Shown: positions 37,132 through 46,724, numbered from the stretch's first letter. The stretch: 64,000 nt of DNA from Deltaproteobacteria bacterium ADurb.Bin207 (GCA_002070115.1 MWCO01000006.1:62001-126000); one strand, 5' to 3'. The notes: generated by a model from the sequence alone, not told the origin. Program-made: numbers and translations.

Positions 37132-37752
37132 ATGGGTATATCGAATCTTTGGCTTGGGCTATCCGTTTCGCTTGCCGTCGTTGCGCTAAGCGCCTGCAGC
37201 GGTAGCTCGGAAGACTCGGAAGGGGCCGCGGGAGCTGGAGGAAAAATCCTCGACTCAGGCCAGACCGACACGGAGGAAGCATCGACGAATACGGATACGG
37301 GAACCGATGTCGTGATGCCCGAAACAGGTCAGGACGTGACTACGGATACCGTTTCCGATGTATCCGCCGACCAATCCGTGACCCCTGAGACGTCCGTGCC
37401 TGACGCACCGGTCAGCGACGGTAGTCTATTCGATCTCACGATGCCGGATGTAGCGCTCAACGAGTCGGGTGCGACGTTGCAGGGGTGTTACGACTGCGCG
37501 GTGGACCACTGCACCACGGAGATGCAAGCGTGTGAGGACGACGACAAATGTCGGTCGATACTGCTTTGTTTGTTTGAGGATCAGTGTTTTGGAGGGCCGA
37601 ACGGAATCGATATTGGCTGCGGATGGGGATGTGCTTCGAAGCATGGGGTGACGAGCCCAGCGGACCCATCGGTAGGCATTGCCATGGAGGCCGGAAAATG
37701 CATTTCGGCAGCCTGTGGGGACGATTGCGCATTGCCGGAAGGTGGAATCTGA
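37132..37752 (+). CDS. Lipoprotein with Asp/Thr-rich spacer and Cys-rich domain
   Basis: 206 residues from the ATG at 37132 (GAGG ahead). Lipoprotein signal GLSVSLAVVALSAC, then a spacer of about 75 residues rich in Asp, Thr, Val and Ser. A C-terminal domain has at least 12 Cys (GCYDCAVDHC, MQACEDDDKC, LLCLFEDQC, IGCGWGCAS, KCISAACGDDC). Such spacers plus compact disulfide domains are common among myxobacterial surface lipoproteins. Function unknown. The frame open from 36976 is an artefact of no upstream stop. Confidence 0.75.
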   Translation: MGISNLWLGLSVSLAVVALSACSGSSEDSEGAAGAGGKILDSGQTDTEEASTNTDTGTDVVMPETGQDVTTDTVSDVSADQSVTPETSVPDAPVSDGSLFDLTMPDVALNESGATLQGCYDCAVDHCTTEMQACEDDDKCRSILLCLFEDQCFGGPNGIDIGCGWGCASKHGVTSPADPSVGIAMEAGKCISAACGDDCALPEGGI

Positions 37753-37772
37753 GGATGCTGTGACCTGAATCG

Positions 37773-39281
37773 TCAGGTCGATCGACGCGCTCGATGGGTG
37801 GCTACCCACGCGGAGAGTCGGGATGCATCGAGACAATCCGCGTGAGCCGTGGCCGCCATCTTTCGTTCGAGTCCGACCGCCGCCATGGCGACAGCCACAG
37901 CAAGCGGTTCGGTCATCTCTTCGTGGGGCACATCGAATCCCATGAGTTGATCGCGATGGGCATCGATGAATCCCGTATCATAAACCCCCTGGATAAAGCC
38001 CGGATGATTCATCAATCGTTCATGGAAGGCGAGGTTCGTTCGGATTCCCGTGATCACATATTCGTGTAGGGCGCGTCGCATACGTGCGATGGCTTGCTCT
38101 CGGGTGGGAGCCCAGACGGCGAGTTTGGAAATGAGAGGGTCGTAATCGCTGGAGATGGTGCAACCAGGATAAGCGCCGCTATCGTCACGCACGCCGGGTC
38201 CTGCTGGAGCGCGGAGTTGTTCGATGGTGCCGGGGCTGGGCAAGAAGTCGTTGGCGGGGTCTTCGGCGTAGACGCGACATTCGATGGATGCGCCATGTCG
38301 TTGAATTTGTTCCTGATTCCATGACAGGGGCTCTCCAGCCGCCACACGAATCATTTCTCGAACCAGGTCGGTACCCGTGACCCATTCGGTAATCGGATGC
38401 TCGACCTGCAGACGCGTATTCATTTCGAGGAAGTAGAAAGACTGGTCCGCGGATAGGAGAAACTCGAACGTGCCGGCGGAAAAATAGTTCACGGCTTTGG
38501 CGCCCTGCACGGCTACTTTTCCCATCTTTTCGACGATATCCTGCGTCAGCACGGGGCAAGGGGTTTCCTCGACGACTTTTTGGTGTCGTCGTTGGATGGA
38601 GCAATCGCGTTCGAAAAGATGAACGACGTTGCCGAAGCGGTCACCGAGGACTTGGATTTCGACGTGGCGAGGTTTGACGATGGCCTTTTCGAGGTAGACC
38701 GTATCGTCGCCAAAGGCTTTTTTTGATTCGCTTTTTGCGCGTTCCCAAGCGTTTGCCATCTCGTCTTCGGAAGCTACGAGGCGCATGCCTTTGCCGCCAC
38801 CGCCGGCGGCCGCTTTGAGCATGACGGGATATCCGAGCTGTTGCGCGTGTTCGGTGGCTTCTTGCACGGTGGCGCAACGGGCGCCGGGAACCACGGGCAC
38901 GCCTGCTTTTTCCATGAGTTCTCGCGCCGCGGTTTTCGAACCCATGGCGGCAATCGCGGAAGCCGGAGGCCCGATGAAAACGATGCCGTTATCCTCACAC
39001 GCCTGAGCAAAAGCCGCGTTTTCCGAAAGAAAACCGTACCCAGGATGCACCGCTTGCGCACGAGTTTTTTGGACGGCTTCGAGGATTCGATCCACGCGAA
39101 GATAGCTCGATGACGCGGGCGCCTCTCCCACGGATACGGCTTCATCGGCCATTCTTACGTGCAATGCGGCACGATCCACATCGCTATACACGGCGACAGA
39201 GCGAATTCCCATGTCTCGTAGGGTTCGGATCACCCGGCAAGCGATTTCGCCCCGATTGGCGACAAGCACCTTGTTGAACAT
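37773..39281 (-). CDS. accC: Acetyl-CoA carboxylase biotin carboxylase subunit
   Basis: A 502-residue biotin carboxylase from the ATG at 39281: FNKVLVANRGEIACRVIRT, VHPGYGFLSENA, an ATP-grasp Gly loop (KAAAGGGGKGMRLV), the ERDCSIQRRHQKVVEETP motif, EMNTRLQVEHPITE and a C-terminal lid. It carboxylates biotin on a carrier protein. It is about 50 residues longer than E. coli AccC and has no fused biotin domain; no accB or carboxyltransferase gene is nearby. It could serve acetyl-, propionyl- or another acyl-CoA carboxylase. Confidence 0.9.
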   Translation of the reverse strand: MFNKVLVANRGEIACRVIRTLRDMGIRSVAVYSDVDRAALHVRMADEAVSVGEAPASSSYLRVDRILEAVQKTRAQAVHPGYGFLSENAAFAQACEDNGIVFIGPPASAIAAMGSKTAARELMEKAGVPVVPGARCATVQEATEHAQQLGYPVMLKAAAGGGGKGMRLVASEDEMANAWERAKSESKKAFGDDTVYLEKAIVKPRHVEIQVLGDRFGNVVHLFERDCSIQRRHQKVVEETPCPVLTQDIVEKMGKVAVQGAKAVNYFSAGTFEFLLSADQSFYFLEMNTRLQVEHPITEWVTGTDLVREMIRVAAGEPLSWNQEQIQRHGASIECRVYAEDPANDFLPSPGTIEQLRAPAGPGVRDDSGAYPGCTISSDYDPLISKLAVWAPTREQAIARMRRALHEYVITGIRTNLAFHERLMNHPGFIQGVYDTGFIDAHRDQLMGFDVPHEEMTEPLAVAVAMAAVGLERKMAATAHADCLDASRLSAWVATHRARRST

Positions 39282-39425
39282 GGCGGGTTTCTTACCTCGG
39301 TTTGGATTCGGTCCCAAGTGTTGGTGAACAAAGACGCGCCGCCGGTCGCGGCTGCCAGGTCTTGCGGCCTGTCGCCATGCACAACCGGTTCCACCGCATA
39401 AAAAACTGCTTTAGGCTGCAGGGCC

Positions 39426-40820
39426 ATGGCTACCCCGCCTGAAATCCCTTCCCCGTCGTCCGAACCCACCGTGTGGTCCGTGGCGGAACTGGATCGAAGA
39501 CTTCGGTTCGCCGCGGAAAAAGTGAGTGGGGGCGTTTGGGTCCAGGGGGAAGTCCAGGCCGTAAAAACAGCTAGTTCGGGCCATATGTACTTCACGCTCA
39601 AAGACGAGCAACAAGACGCGATGATCGAAGCCGTGGCCTATCGCGATGACGCCCTGCGAGTCCGTCGTGTCCTGGTCGACGGGACGCGAATCATGGCTCG
39701 TGGAAAAGCGACGGTATGGGCGCCTCGGGGCAAACTTCAGTTCGTCGTGGAAGCCGCGCGTCCCGTGGGAAAAGGCGCGCTGCTCGAAGCGTTGGAGCGA
39801 CTCAAAGAAAAATTGCGAGCAGAAGGGCTATTCGACCCTGCTCGCAAACGCCCCATCCCCACCGATGCACACCGCATCGGTGTGGTCACGAGCGCTTCAG
39901 GCGCCGTCATCCACGATATCATTCGTGTCGCGTTCCGCCGGGGCTCCCCCAATATCCTGCTAGCTCCCGCACAAGTGCAAGGCGAAGAGGCGCCACGCAG
40001 TCTCATGGCCGCGCTCGGCATGCTGCAACGCGTGCAAGGACTCGACGTGATCATCGTGGGCCGAGGAGGCGGCTCGCTGGAAGACTTGATGGCGTTCAAC
40101 GATGAACGCCTGGTACGGTTCGTCGCTGCCTGTCCAATCCCCACCATATCCGCCGTCGGACACGAATTGGATGTCACCCTATTGGATTGGGTAGCGGATG
40201 CACGAGCCGCCACACCATCGCAAGCCGCGGAAATGGTGGTTGCGGACCGACAGCAAAGCGCACGCTCGCTTACCCATCTTCGAACACGAATGCAGCGTGC
40301 GATGACGACACACCTTCGTGAGGACAGGATAGCATTCGAAAAGCTGCAAACTCGGCTGGGCGATCCCAAACGCTCGTTGGATGAACGTGCACAGGGACTC
40401 GATGACCTGATACAACGCGCGCAAGGGGCCCTTCGGGCCAAGCAGATCTCGAGTCGTAGCAGGCTAGAGCAATGGGAAAAGAGGCTGATCGCGCGGCATC
40501 CGTCGACGGTATTGGCAAAGACGCGAGGCGATCTCGATTCGCTGCGGCTTCGCATCGCTTCGGCGATGCAGGCCAAGATGCAATCCCAACAAGCCGCGTT
40601 ATCCAAAACCAGCGCCCGGCTCGAAGCCTTGTCACCCCTCGCCGTCTTGGCCCGCGGTTATGCCATCGTGGCTCGGCCCGACGGCCAAACGTTGATGGAT
40701 GCCTCCCACGTTGCTGTTGCGGATATGGTCACGGTGCGGCTATCCAAAGGGCGATTGAGCGCGGAAGTCGTAGCTGTCACCTCCGAAGACTCGTCGGAAC
40801 AGGTGCCACTAATCACGTAG
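39426..40820 (+). CDS. xseA: Exodeoxyribonuclease VII large subunit
   Basis: A 464-residue XseA. An OB-fold N-terminus (WSVAELDRRLRFAAEKVSGG, VWVQGEV...HMYFTLKDEQ) is followed by the nuclease core: VVTSASGAVIHDI, RGGGSLEDLMAFNDERLV and PTISAVGHELDVTLLDWVADARAATPSQAAE. A long coiled coil (about 275-400) binds XseB subunits. The enzyme degrades single-stranded DNA from both ends. No xseB is directly downstream; the next gene is dus. Confidence 0.94.
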   Translation: MATPPEIPSPSSEPTVWSVAELDRRLRFAAEKVSGGVWVQGEVQAVKTASSGHMYFTLKDEQQDAMIEAVAYRDDALRVRRVLVDGTRIMARGKATVWAPRGKLQFVVEAARPVGKGALLEALERLKEKLRAEGLFDPARKRPIPTDAHRIGVVTSASGAVIHDIIRVAFRRGSPNILLAPAQVQGEEAPRSLMAALGMLQRVQGLDVIIVGRGGGSLEDLMAFNDERLVRFVAACPIPTISAVGHELDVTLLDWVADARAATPSQAAEMVVADRQQSARSLTHLRTRMQRAMTTHLREDRIAFEKLQTRLGDPKRSLDERAQGLDDLIQRAQGALRAKQISSRSRLEQWEKRLIARHPSTVLAKTRGDLDSLRLRIASAMQAKMQSQQAALSKTSARLEALSPLAVLARGYAIVARPDGQTLMDASHVAVADMVTVRLSKGRLSAEVVAVTSEDSSEQVPLIT

Positions 40821-41041
40821 CCCATTGTAATTACATATTAATTATCCCATTCCACCCTAGGGATGGCCACGCCTCACGCTTCGATTTTTTCCTCACCGCT
40901 CGAATCCGCGAGGTTCCATGATACCCAAGGCACCAAGGCCGCCCCAACGTTACGACCCGAGGATAGACGATTTCGACAGGGTCATGGTCCTTCGCAAGCA
41001 GCCCATTTCCCATTGTCGATGATGTTGAAAAGCGCGCTCCC

Positions 41042-41995
41042 ATGACAGCTCCCATCCTGCTTCTTGCCCCCATGCAGGGAATTACCGATTCGATATTTCG
41101 CGAGGCATTGACCCAACTCGGAGGTATCGATACTTGCGTGAGCGTGTACGCGCGGGTCAGCCATTTGCCTCTGCCCGCGCATTCGTTGCTTCGCATCTGT
41201 CCCGAAATGGCCACGGGAGGACGCACACGCCACGGTACCGCGGTCGTGCTCCAATTGCTCGGAAGCGATCCATCGCTCATGGCCGAAACCGCCCGGCGCG
41301 CGGTGGATGCGGGTGCCATGGGAATCGATCTCAATTTCGGTTGCCCCGTATCGAGGGTCAATCGGCACGATGGGGGCGCGGCGTTGCTCGAAGAGCCTCG
41401 TCGCATCACACGCGTCATTCGCGCGGTGCGAGATGCGGTACCGTCGTCCATTGCCCTATCGGCCAAGGTGCGGGCCGGCTGGTCTCGTACCGACGAAGCC
41501 CCCGCGATTGCGCAGGCCGTGGAGCAAGGCGGCGCGGGATGGCTCACCATGCATGGGCGTACGCGAAAACAGCTCTACGAGGGAAAAGCGGATTGGGAAG
41601 CGATCGGCAAAGCGCGTCGCGCGGTGACGATTCCCGTGGTGGCGAATGGGGATATTCGAAGCGTGGAAGATATGACCCGATGTGCGGAGCAAACCGGCTG
41701 CGAACGTTTCATGATCGGCCGGGGGGCCCTTGCGAAGCCTGAGTTATTTCGGTGGCTCAAAGGATTGTCGGAAGTGCCCTGGCAGCCTCGACATCGCCTG
41801 GCCTGGCTCGTTTCCTACGGTGATGCGTGCGTGGCCAAGGGGCTGGGGGAACGGACGGTGGCGGGTCGCGCCAAAGCGATCCTGCGGCATATGTCAGAGG
41901 TAAACGATTGTATTTACGATATTTTTATTAGACAGCGCCAACACGACTCGTGGCTGGAACTGCGACAAGGGATCCTTCAGGACACTTCAGCGTAA
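41042..41995 (+). CDS. dus: tRNA-dihydrouridine synthase
   Basis: A 317-residue FMN enzyme that reduces uridines in the tRNA D-loop. Motifs: LAPMQGITDSIFREAL, DLNFGCPVSRVNRHDGGAALL (catalytic Cys), AKVRAGW, LTMHGRTRKQLYEGKADW and VVANGDIRSVEDM, plus MIGRGALAKP. The pattern is closest to DusC-like members, but subtype is uncertain. The 221-base gap before it holds an AT-rich stretch right after the xseA stop (40825-40850) and no gene. Confidence 0.92.
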   Translation: MTAPILLLAPMQGITDSIFREALTQLGGIDTCVSVYARVSHLPLPAHSLLRICPEMATGGRTRHGTAVVLQLLGSDPSLMAETARRAVDAGAMGIDLNFGCPVSRVNRHDGGAALLEEPRRITRVIRAVRDAVPSSIALSAKVRAGWSRTDEAPAIAQAVEQGGAGWLTMHGRTRKQLYEGKADWEAIGKARRAVTIPVVANGDIRSVEDMTRCAEQTGCERFMIGRGALAKPELFRWLKGLSEVPWQPRHRLAWLVSYGDACVAKGLGERTVAGRAKAILRHMSEVNDCIYDIFIRQRQHDSWLELRQGILQDTSA

Positions 41996-42058
41996 TTCGC
42001 AATCACCACATCCATCACGGGGGAAGATGCGATGGGTAGAAAGACGGAGATGGCAGAC

Positions 42059-42787
42059 TCAAGGGTCGATCAGGTTGTGTAAAGCGATCAGCAGCGCATC
42101 GGCTTGTTGGTCGAGGACGGATTCGCTGATGCCGAGATGGCGAGCAGCGGAAGCGTCGTCTACGGCGCCCTCTTCGAGCAGAAACCTGATGTAACGCGAT
42201 TGGATATCGGAAAACGAGCGCGCGAGACGGTCGAAGTCGATGGCCCGATCGACATCGGCATGCGCTTGTTCGAGTGCATCGAGCAAGGCGATGGCGCGCT
42301 GTTGCAGGGGGTTCTGCAGCGGGGAGGAGGGATGGTCGGAAGGTGGAGGCTGCTCATCGAGTGGCCCATGGTTAGGCAGTTGAAGTACATAAGCGAGAGC
42401 CTGTTCTCCGAGGACGAGTTGGTAGTCGCCCCAATCGACCACGGATGGACCGGCGCGTTGCAGCAGATAGCCAACGACGGATACTTGCAGGGGATGTTCC
42501 AAGCCGGTGCCACGAATTCGGTCGAGAGCAATGGACGAGCGACACGATCGAAGTCGTTCGACAATGGGATCGGCAGCGTGACCGCGCGGGGAAAGAATGC
42601 CACGCATCTGCGTCGTGGTGGGAATGGGGCCTCCTGGTTCGATGGTGCCGCACGTACCGATTCGCTCTTCGTCGCCTTCGGGCCCACGCGCTCGTGCCCA
42701 GGCGTCGAGGACATCGTTGGCATCATCGATGAGGGCGAGAGTCTCTTTCATAGACCGGGTGGAGTAGATGAACCACGTCCAGCTCAT
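42059..42787 (-). CDS. Hypothetical protein with possible C-terminal HTH
   Basis: A 242-residue protein with a strong AGGAGA six bases ahead of the ATG at 42787. The middle (VVGYLLQRAGPSVVDWGDYQLVLG and ALAYVLQLPNH) is hydrophobic but not membrane-like. A Pro/Ser linker and a helical C-terminus follow, ending ARHLGISESVLDQQADALLIAL, which could be a small helix-turn-helix. I recognise no family. A 252-residue frame on the opposite strand is a shadow. It follows the pseudokinase gene in the same direction. Confidence 0.6.
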   Translation of the reverse strand: MSWTWFIYSTRSMKETLALIDDANDVLDAWARARGPEGDEERIGTCGTIEPGGPIPTTTQMRGILSPRGHAADPIVERLRSCRSSIALDRIRGTGLEHPLQVSVVGYLLQRAGPSVVDWGDYQLVLGEQALAYVLQLPNHGPLDEQPPPSDHPSSPLQNPLQQRAIALLDALEQAHADVDRAIDFDRLARSFSDIQSRYIRFLLEEGAVDDASAARHLGISESVLDQQADALLIALHNLIDP

Positions 42788-42846
42788 GGCGTTCTCCTGA
42801 ATGGCAATTCGGCGTGGGTTTCGTTCGCGGCACCATGCGATGAACT

Positions 42847-42886
42847 TGTTGTAACCAACTGAAATTTATATTGATTTTATATGAAC
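42847..42886 (+). repeat. AT-rich dispersed element, copy 5
   Basis: TAAC at 42852-42855, CAAC, then TGAAATTTATA. It lies just after the pseudokinase stop and before the hypothetical gene, pointing against both. Confidence 0.5.
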
Positions 42887-42915
42887 ACCAAGCGTTCGGA
42901 CGCGTGATGATCGCC

Positions 42916-45255
42916 TCATGGGGGAGCGCAGCGAGCGGGCGGTATTCTCCCCGCGAATTCTTCGAAGGTCGCGCGCTGATGCGAATTGAGCAAGCCTTGG
43001 TACCGATAAGGTCGAGGACGATCATGGGCGTACAAGCATCGGACGGATTCCTCGAAGCGGGAAATTCGCTGTCCGAGATGTGGTTGTGTGCATGGTCCAC
43101 GACTGGCGTCCTGAAGGACATCGACCATGGAAGCGCAGGGTTCTCCGGGTTCTGGCAATACGAGGGGTGCGGCGCCTGGACAGCAAGCGTTACGAATCAT
43201 GGTCACGACGACGAGTTCGTACCAACTCAGCGAGGACCACAGGCGCATGCCGTCGGTGACGCTGCCGGCCCCTGCATGAATGATTTGTTGGTGCAGCATC
43301 ACCGCGGATTTGCGTGGGTTATCGTTGGCGCAAAGGAAGTCGAAGGAAACGGTGCGGATGAAGGTATTTGGGGGAAAGAAGTCCTGCGCACACGCATTCA
43401 GTTGCTCTTCGGAAAGGGCAGTGGGGGGAGCGCTGGCAGAAGCCATCATTTCGGCAGAAGCGCTGGCGGAAGCCTGCTCCGGCGCGGACGAGCTTGATGC
43501 CGGCGCTGGAGGGATTTCGTTCGATGCCGGATTGGTGGCAGCGTGGGAGGTGTCGTCAGCGGGGTGGAAGAGCGATCGGAACACACGTGGCAACGAGGAG
43601 ATGGGAGCGGGCAGGGTTCCTCCGGAAACCACGACAGCAAGGATGAAAGAGAGGGTGGCCGCGATGACCATCAGCAGCAAACCTCCGAACACCCATCGCA
43701 AGGCACTGCTTTTCTTGGAAGTGGGTTCTGGGTCGGAGAGTGAGGCCCTTACGGCAGCGGGATCGATCCAGTCCTGTTCCGGCACAAGGGGCTCCGTTGC
43801 CAAGGGCAAGCTTTCCGGATCGATGACAGGCGGGGTAGGCTCGGACGGTCCCCACCCTTTTTGTGGGCCAGAAACGGGGAAAGCGGGCGCGGCGGCAAGG
43901 ACCTGATCGTCCATGGCGATCGCGTCAGACGGTGGAGCGACCGGGTCAAGCGGTGGAGCGATCGCAGCAGGCGGTGGTAAAGCTGCGTTTAGATTACTGT
44001 TTTCGTCTGCTCCCTGAGGATCGCTTTGTTCCCTGGACATCGCTCGAAACGAATCGATGACTTGTGGATCCATGGAACGGGTCACACTCGGCATGGGCGC
44101 GCGTGCCGATTCGGCTTCGATCCGCTCGAGCATCGCGCCGAGTTCGGGAGTGGACATCACGTTGGTGGGAAGCTGATCTTGCAACGTCGCATCATCGTCG
44201 GGATGACCGAGGGGAGAACCGAATGTGGCAATCGCGGCGGCCACATTGGCTTTCGCATCGAGCAGAATCGTCGCTTGATCATCGTCATCGTCGTTGTCCG
44301 CGTTTGACGAACTGGCGTTATTTCCTGAAGAAAAGATCGAGGCAACGGCAAGCGTACGATGTCCTTCCGCGACGTCTTCGTCATCGATGGGCGGGGGCGG
44401 CAAGCTGGTGAAGGGCGCGGAGATGGAGACGCGTTCTTGATGTTCGGAGGGATGTTCACGCAGCCATGCGGTCAAGACATTTTCGAGAACCGCGGCGGAG
44501 GTTTGCCTTGCGTTGCGATCCGGATGGAACCCGAGTCGAATGATTTCTTGCAGGTCGGGATCATCGACACCGTGGACGACCAAGTTGGGGACGGTGCCGG
44601 ACAAGATGGAAGCGGCCAGTTCTTCGCGAGTTTTTCCCTCGAAGGGGGCATCGCCGGTCATAGCGGCAAATAAGGTGGAATAAAGCGCCCAAACATCGTC
44701 ATCGGTGCTCGGTCCACCTCCTCGGACACGTTCTGGCGAGCAGTAGGCGCCGTTGGCGGCGGCCCGCAGGTTGGTGAGCACGGGCACGACACCGCCATCG
44801 TTACGCAACACGACCATGCTTCGAGGAGACAGGGCTCCATGAACGCTTCCTTTGGCATGCAGCGCCTGCAGGGCATTGGCGATATTGGCCACCACACCTA
44901 CGGCGCGATGCAGGGACAGCGGGGTGGATTCCAACCGCTCATGCAGTGTTTGACCCGCGATATGTTCGGCTACCGCGATGGCCATACCGGGTCGTAATGC
45001 CACACGACCTGGGATTTGGCCGGGAGAGATGTCATCGAATAGGTCGAGCAGCGTGGCAAGATGAAGGTGGGTCAGTCCCAATCCGTTTTTCAAACCCGCC
45101 ACGCGAATGGGTGTCACGGAAGACACCACGACTGTGCGCCCCGCGACGGAATCCGACGCGAGCCATATCAGACCCGAGGAGGCTCCTCGTAGCCCCCGCA
45201 GGTAGCGGTAACGCCCGGCGAGTGGCAGCGGTGCATCCATACGAGGAGACATCTT
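42916..45255 (-). CDS. Membrane pseudokinase with Cys-rich outer domain
   Basis: 779 residues from the ATG at 45255; a longer frame starts at 45321. Residues 10-275 have the fold of a Ser/Thr kinase but without catalysis. The ATP Lys is lost (RTVVVSSV), the catalytic loop reads HGALSPRSMVV (138-148, no Asp), and the DFG site reads LTNL. The structural CSPERVRG and DDVWAL parts remain. A long acidic and Pro-rich linker leads to one membrane helix (about 530-555). The outer domain has about 10 Cys (DFFPPNTFIR, DFLCAND, NACCPGAAP, EPCASM). It may act as a scaffold or receptor for one of the active kinases. It is downstream of tRNA-Cys. Confidence 0.85.
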   Translation of the reverse strand, partial: KMSPRMDAPLPLAGRYRYLRGLRGASSGLIWLASDSVAGRTVVVSSVTPIRVAGLKNGLGLTHLHLATLLDLFDDISPGQIPGRVALRPGMAIAVAEHIAGQTLHERLESTPLSLHRAVGVVANIANALQALHAKGSVHGALSPRSMVVLRNDGGVVPVLTNLRAAANGAYCSPERVRGGGPSTDDDVWALYSTLFAAMTGDAPFEGKTREELAASILSGTVPNLVVHGVDDPDLQEIIRLGFHPDRNARQTSAAVLENVLTAWLREHPSEHQERVSISAPFTSLPPPPIDDEDVAEGHRTLAVASIFSSGNNASSSNADNDDDDDQATILLDAKANVAAAIATFGSPLGHPDDDATLQDQLPTNVMSTPELGAMLERIEAESARAPMPSVTRSMDPQVIDSFRAMSREQSDPQGADENSNLNAALPPPAAIAPPLDPVAPPSDAIAMDDQVLAAAPAFPVSGPQKGWGPSEPTPPVIDPESLPLATEPLVPEQDWIDPAAVRASLSDPEPTSKKSSALRWVFGGLLLMVIAATLSFILAVVVSGGTLPAPISSLPRVFRSLFHPADDTSHAATNPASNEIPPAPASSSSAPEQASASASAEMMASASAPPTALSEEQLNACAQDFFPPNTFIRTVSFDFLCANDNPRKSAVMLHQQIIHAGAGSVTDGMRLWSSLSWYELVVVTMIRNACCPGAAPLVLPEPGEPCASMVDVLQDASRGPCTQPHLGQRISRFEESVRCLYAHDRPRPYRYQGLLNSHQRATFEEFAGRIPPARCAPP

Positions 45256-45373
45256 CTCACAATGATGCGGGATGAGGCAAAGTGCTTTGCTCACCGCGCG
45301 TTTTTGCGCGACGACGTCCATTTCCTACACCACGGCACATCACCGCGTGATACGAAAAACCCCTCGAATACGA

Positions 45374-45448
45374 TGGAGGCGAGGACCGGATTCGAACCGG
45401 CGTTTGACGGTTTTGCAAACCGTTGCCTAACCACTTGGCTACCTCGCC
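45374..45448 (-). tRNA. tRNA-Cys (anticodon GCA)
   Basis: A 75-base gene including CCA at the 3' end. The acceptor stem GGCGAGG pairs with CCTCGCC, the D arm is GCC...GGC, the anticodon stem ACGGT/ACCGT holds the loop TTGCAAA, and the T arm has TTCGAAT. All stems pair. No other tRNA is nearby. A protein frame on the plus strand that crosses it is not real. Confidence 0.97.
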
Positions 45449-45472
45449 AGACTCAGCAGAGCCGGGCCGCGT

Positions 45473-45500
45473 TATTTATCAATCGCACGTGCAATGTCAA
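45473..45500 (-). promoter_or_regulatory. Sigma70-type promoter for tRNA-Cys
   Basis: Reading leftward: perfect TTGACA (45500-45495), 16 bases, TAAATA (45478-45473). Transcription would begin roughly 15-20 bases ahead of the mature tRNA. Confidence 0.55.
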
Positions 45501-45576
45501 GCGTTGGCTGCATCCTTGCGTGGTAATCTCATCCCGACGGCCATCGGTCATCCGCAATTCTCCGATACCGAACGAA

Positions 45577-45984
45577 ATGTTGAAGCTAGGCCCCAGAAAA
45601 AAAATCGATCCGAACAAGATTCCGAAACGTTCCCAACCGCAGCCGGCTCATTGCGGGTTTTGCCAGAAAAAAATACCTCGACCGAAGCCGGATTGCCGTT
45701 TTTCCTCGACACTCGTCGGAACCTGTAGCCATTGCGGCGCCTGGTTCATCGATGACAGCACCGGAAAACTCGGCGGAGAAGCGTGGGTCGTCGGACTTAC
45801 TCTCGTGGCCGGCCCCGGTGGGCAAGCCATGCAAATGCGAGAGGGGATCGACTTCGAACAATGCATGCTCGCTTATGACAGCCGACGCCACGAGGTGGAT
45901 CCCCACCGGGATGCCAAACGCTATGGAGTCGGAAGAATGTGGTACTTTCGCGCGCTTGACGCAAACCACGCACCGGCCGTTTGA
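45577..45984 (+). CDS. Small zinc-ribbon-like protein coupled to lutA
   Basis: 135 residues from the ATG at 45577. A basic N-terminus is followed by two Cys pairs, C26-GF-C29 and C50-SH-C53, with C40 between them, the spacing of a zinc ribbon. The rest (GEAWVVGLTLVAGPGGQAMQ, then AYDSRRHEVDPHRDAKRYGVGRMWYFRA) may be a small beta domain. No family recognised. Its TGA overlaps the TTG start of lutA (TTGA), so it is the first gene of a three-gene overlapping unit. Confidence 0.7.
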   Translation: MLKLGPRKKIDPNKIPKRSQPQPAHCGFCQKKIPRPKPDCRFSSTLVGTCSHCGAWFIDDSTGKLGGEAWVVGLTLVAGPGGQAMQMREGIDFEQCMLAYDSRRHEVDPHRDAKRYGVGRMWYFRALDANHAPAV

Positions 45985-46724
45985 CATCTCCCCTCACACC
46001 AACGACAACTGCCCTCGTGCGACTCGGCCTTTTCATCCCCTGTTTCGTCGACAGCTTCTATCCCTCCGTGGCCATCGCCACGGTCCACATTCTCGAGCAT
46101 CTCGGGCTGCGGCCCGAGTATCCCGAACAACAAACTTGCTGCGGCCAACCTCATTTCAATGCGGGTCATCGAGAACAAGCTCGCGAATTGGCCCGGCATT
46201 TCTGCGAGGTGTTTCGCCCCTTCGATGCCATCGTTTGCCCGTCCGGTTCTTGCACCGCCATGGTGCGCCACCATTACCCACAGCTCGTGGATTCTCCCGT
46301 GAGCCACCGGGTTTTCGAACTCTGCGAATTCCTCGTGAATCAAGTGGGCGTCACGGACCTGGGCGCTTGTTTCGAGGGTCGCGCCGCCCTGCATATCGGA
46401 TGTCACGCCCTTCGGGAACTGCGGATCGAAAACGCCGTGCATACGCTGATGCGCTCGGTCCAAGGCCTGTGTGTCGTACCCACCCCTTCCGACTCGTTTT
46501 GCTGCGGTTTTGGCGGAACCTTCTCCGTCAAATTCCCCGAAATCTCCACGGCCATGGGGCAGCGAAAACTCGGGCCCATTCGCCAGGCCGACGTCGATTT
46601 CGTCATCTCCACCGACTCGAGTTGCTCGATGCACCTTGGTGGACTGCTCGACCGTCAAAAAATCCCTCGCCCCAAACTCGTGCATGTCGCTGAAGTGCTG
46701 GCTTCCGGCCTGGAGGCAACATGA
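45981..46724 (+). CDS. lutA: LutA/YkgE-type (Fe-S)-binding protein
   Basis: A 247-residue protein with two Cys-Cys-Gly domains: IPCFVDSFYP...TCCGQPHFNAG and HIGCHALRE...FCCGFGGTFSVKFPEIS. These are heterodisulfide-reductase-like iron-sulfur motifs of the lactate-oxidation LutABC complex. The start is a TTG overlapping the upstream stop, and the stop overlaps the next ATG (ATGA). With the LutB-LutC fusion downstream it should form an L-lactate dehydrogenase. No lactate permease is in the window. Confidence 0.9.
   Translation: MTSPLTPTTTALVRLGLFIPCFVDSFYPSVAIATVHILEHLGLRPEYPEQQTCCGQPHFNAGHREQARELARHFCEVFRPFDAIVCPSGSCTAMVRHHYPQLVDSPVSHRVFELCEFLVNQVGVTDLGACFEGRAALHIGCHALRELRIENAVHTLMRSVQGLCVVPTPSDSFCCGFGGTFSVKFPEISTAMGQRKLGPIRQADVDFVISTDSSCSMHLGGLLDRQKIPRPKLVHVAEVLASGLEAT

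Noticed and set aside
42104-42862. 252-residue plus-strand frame
   Set aside because: It mirrors the minus-strand hypothetical gene, which has the better ribosome site and more protein-like composition.
45288-45312. Hairpin CGCGC-loop-GCGCG between tRNA-Cys and the pseudokinase
   Set aside because: The T run is in the loop and not after the stem, and the bases are near or in the possible coding start, so it is not a convincing terminator.
45262-45576. Upstream extension of the zinc-ribbon gene
   Set aside because: The frame passes straight through the tRNA-Cys; the ATG at 45577 is the reasonable start.
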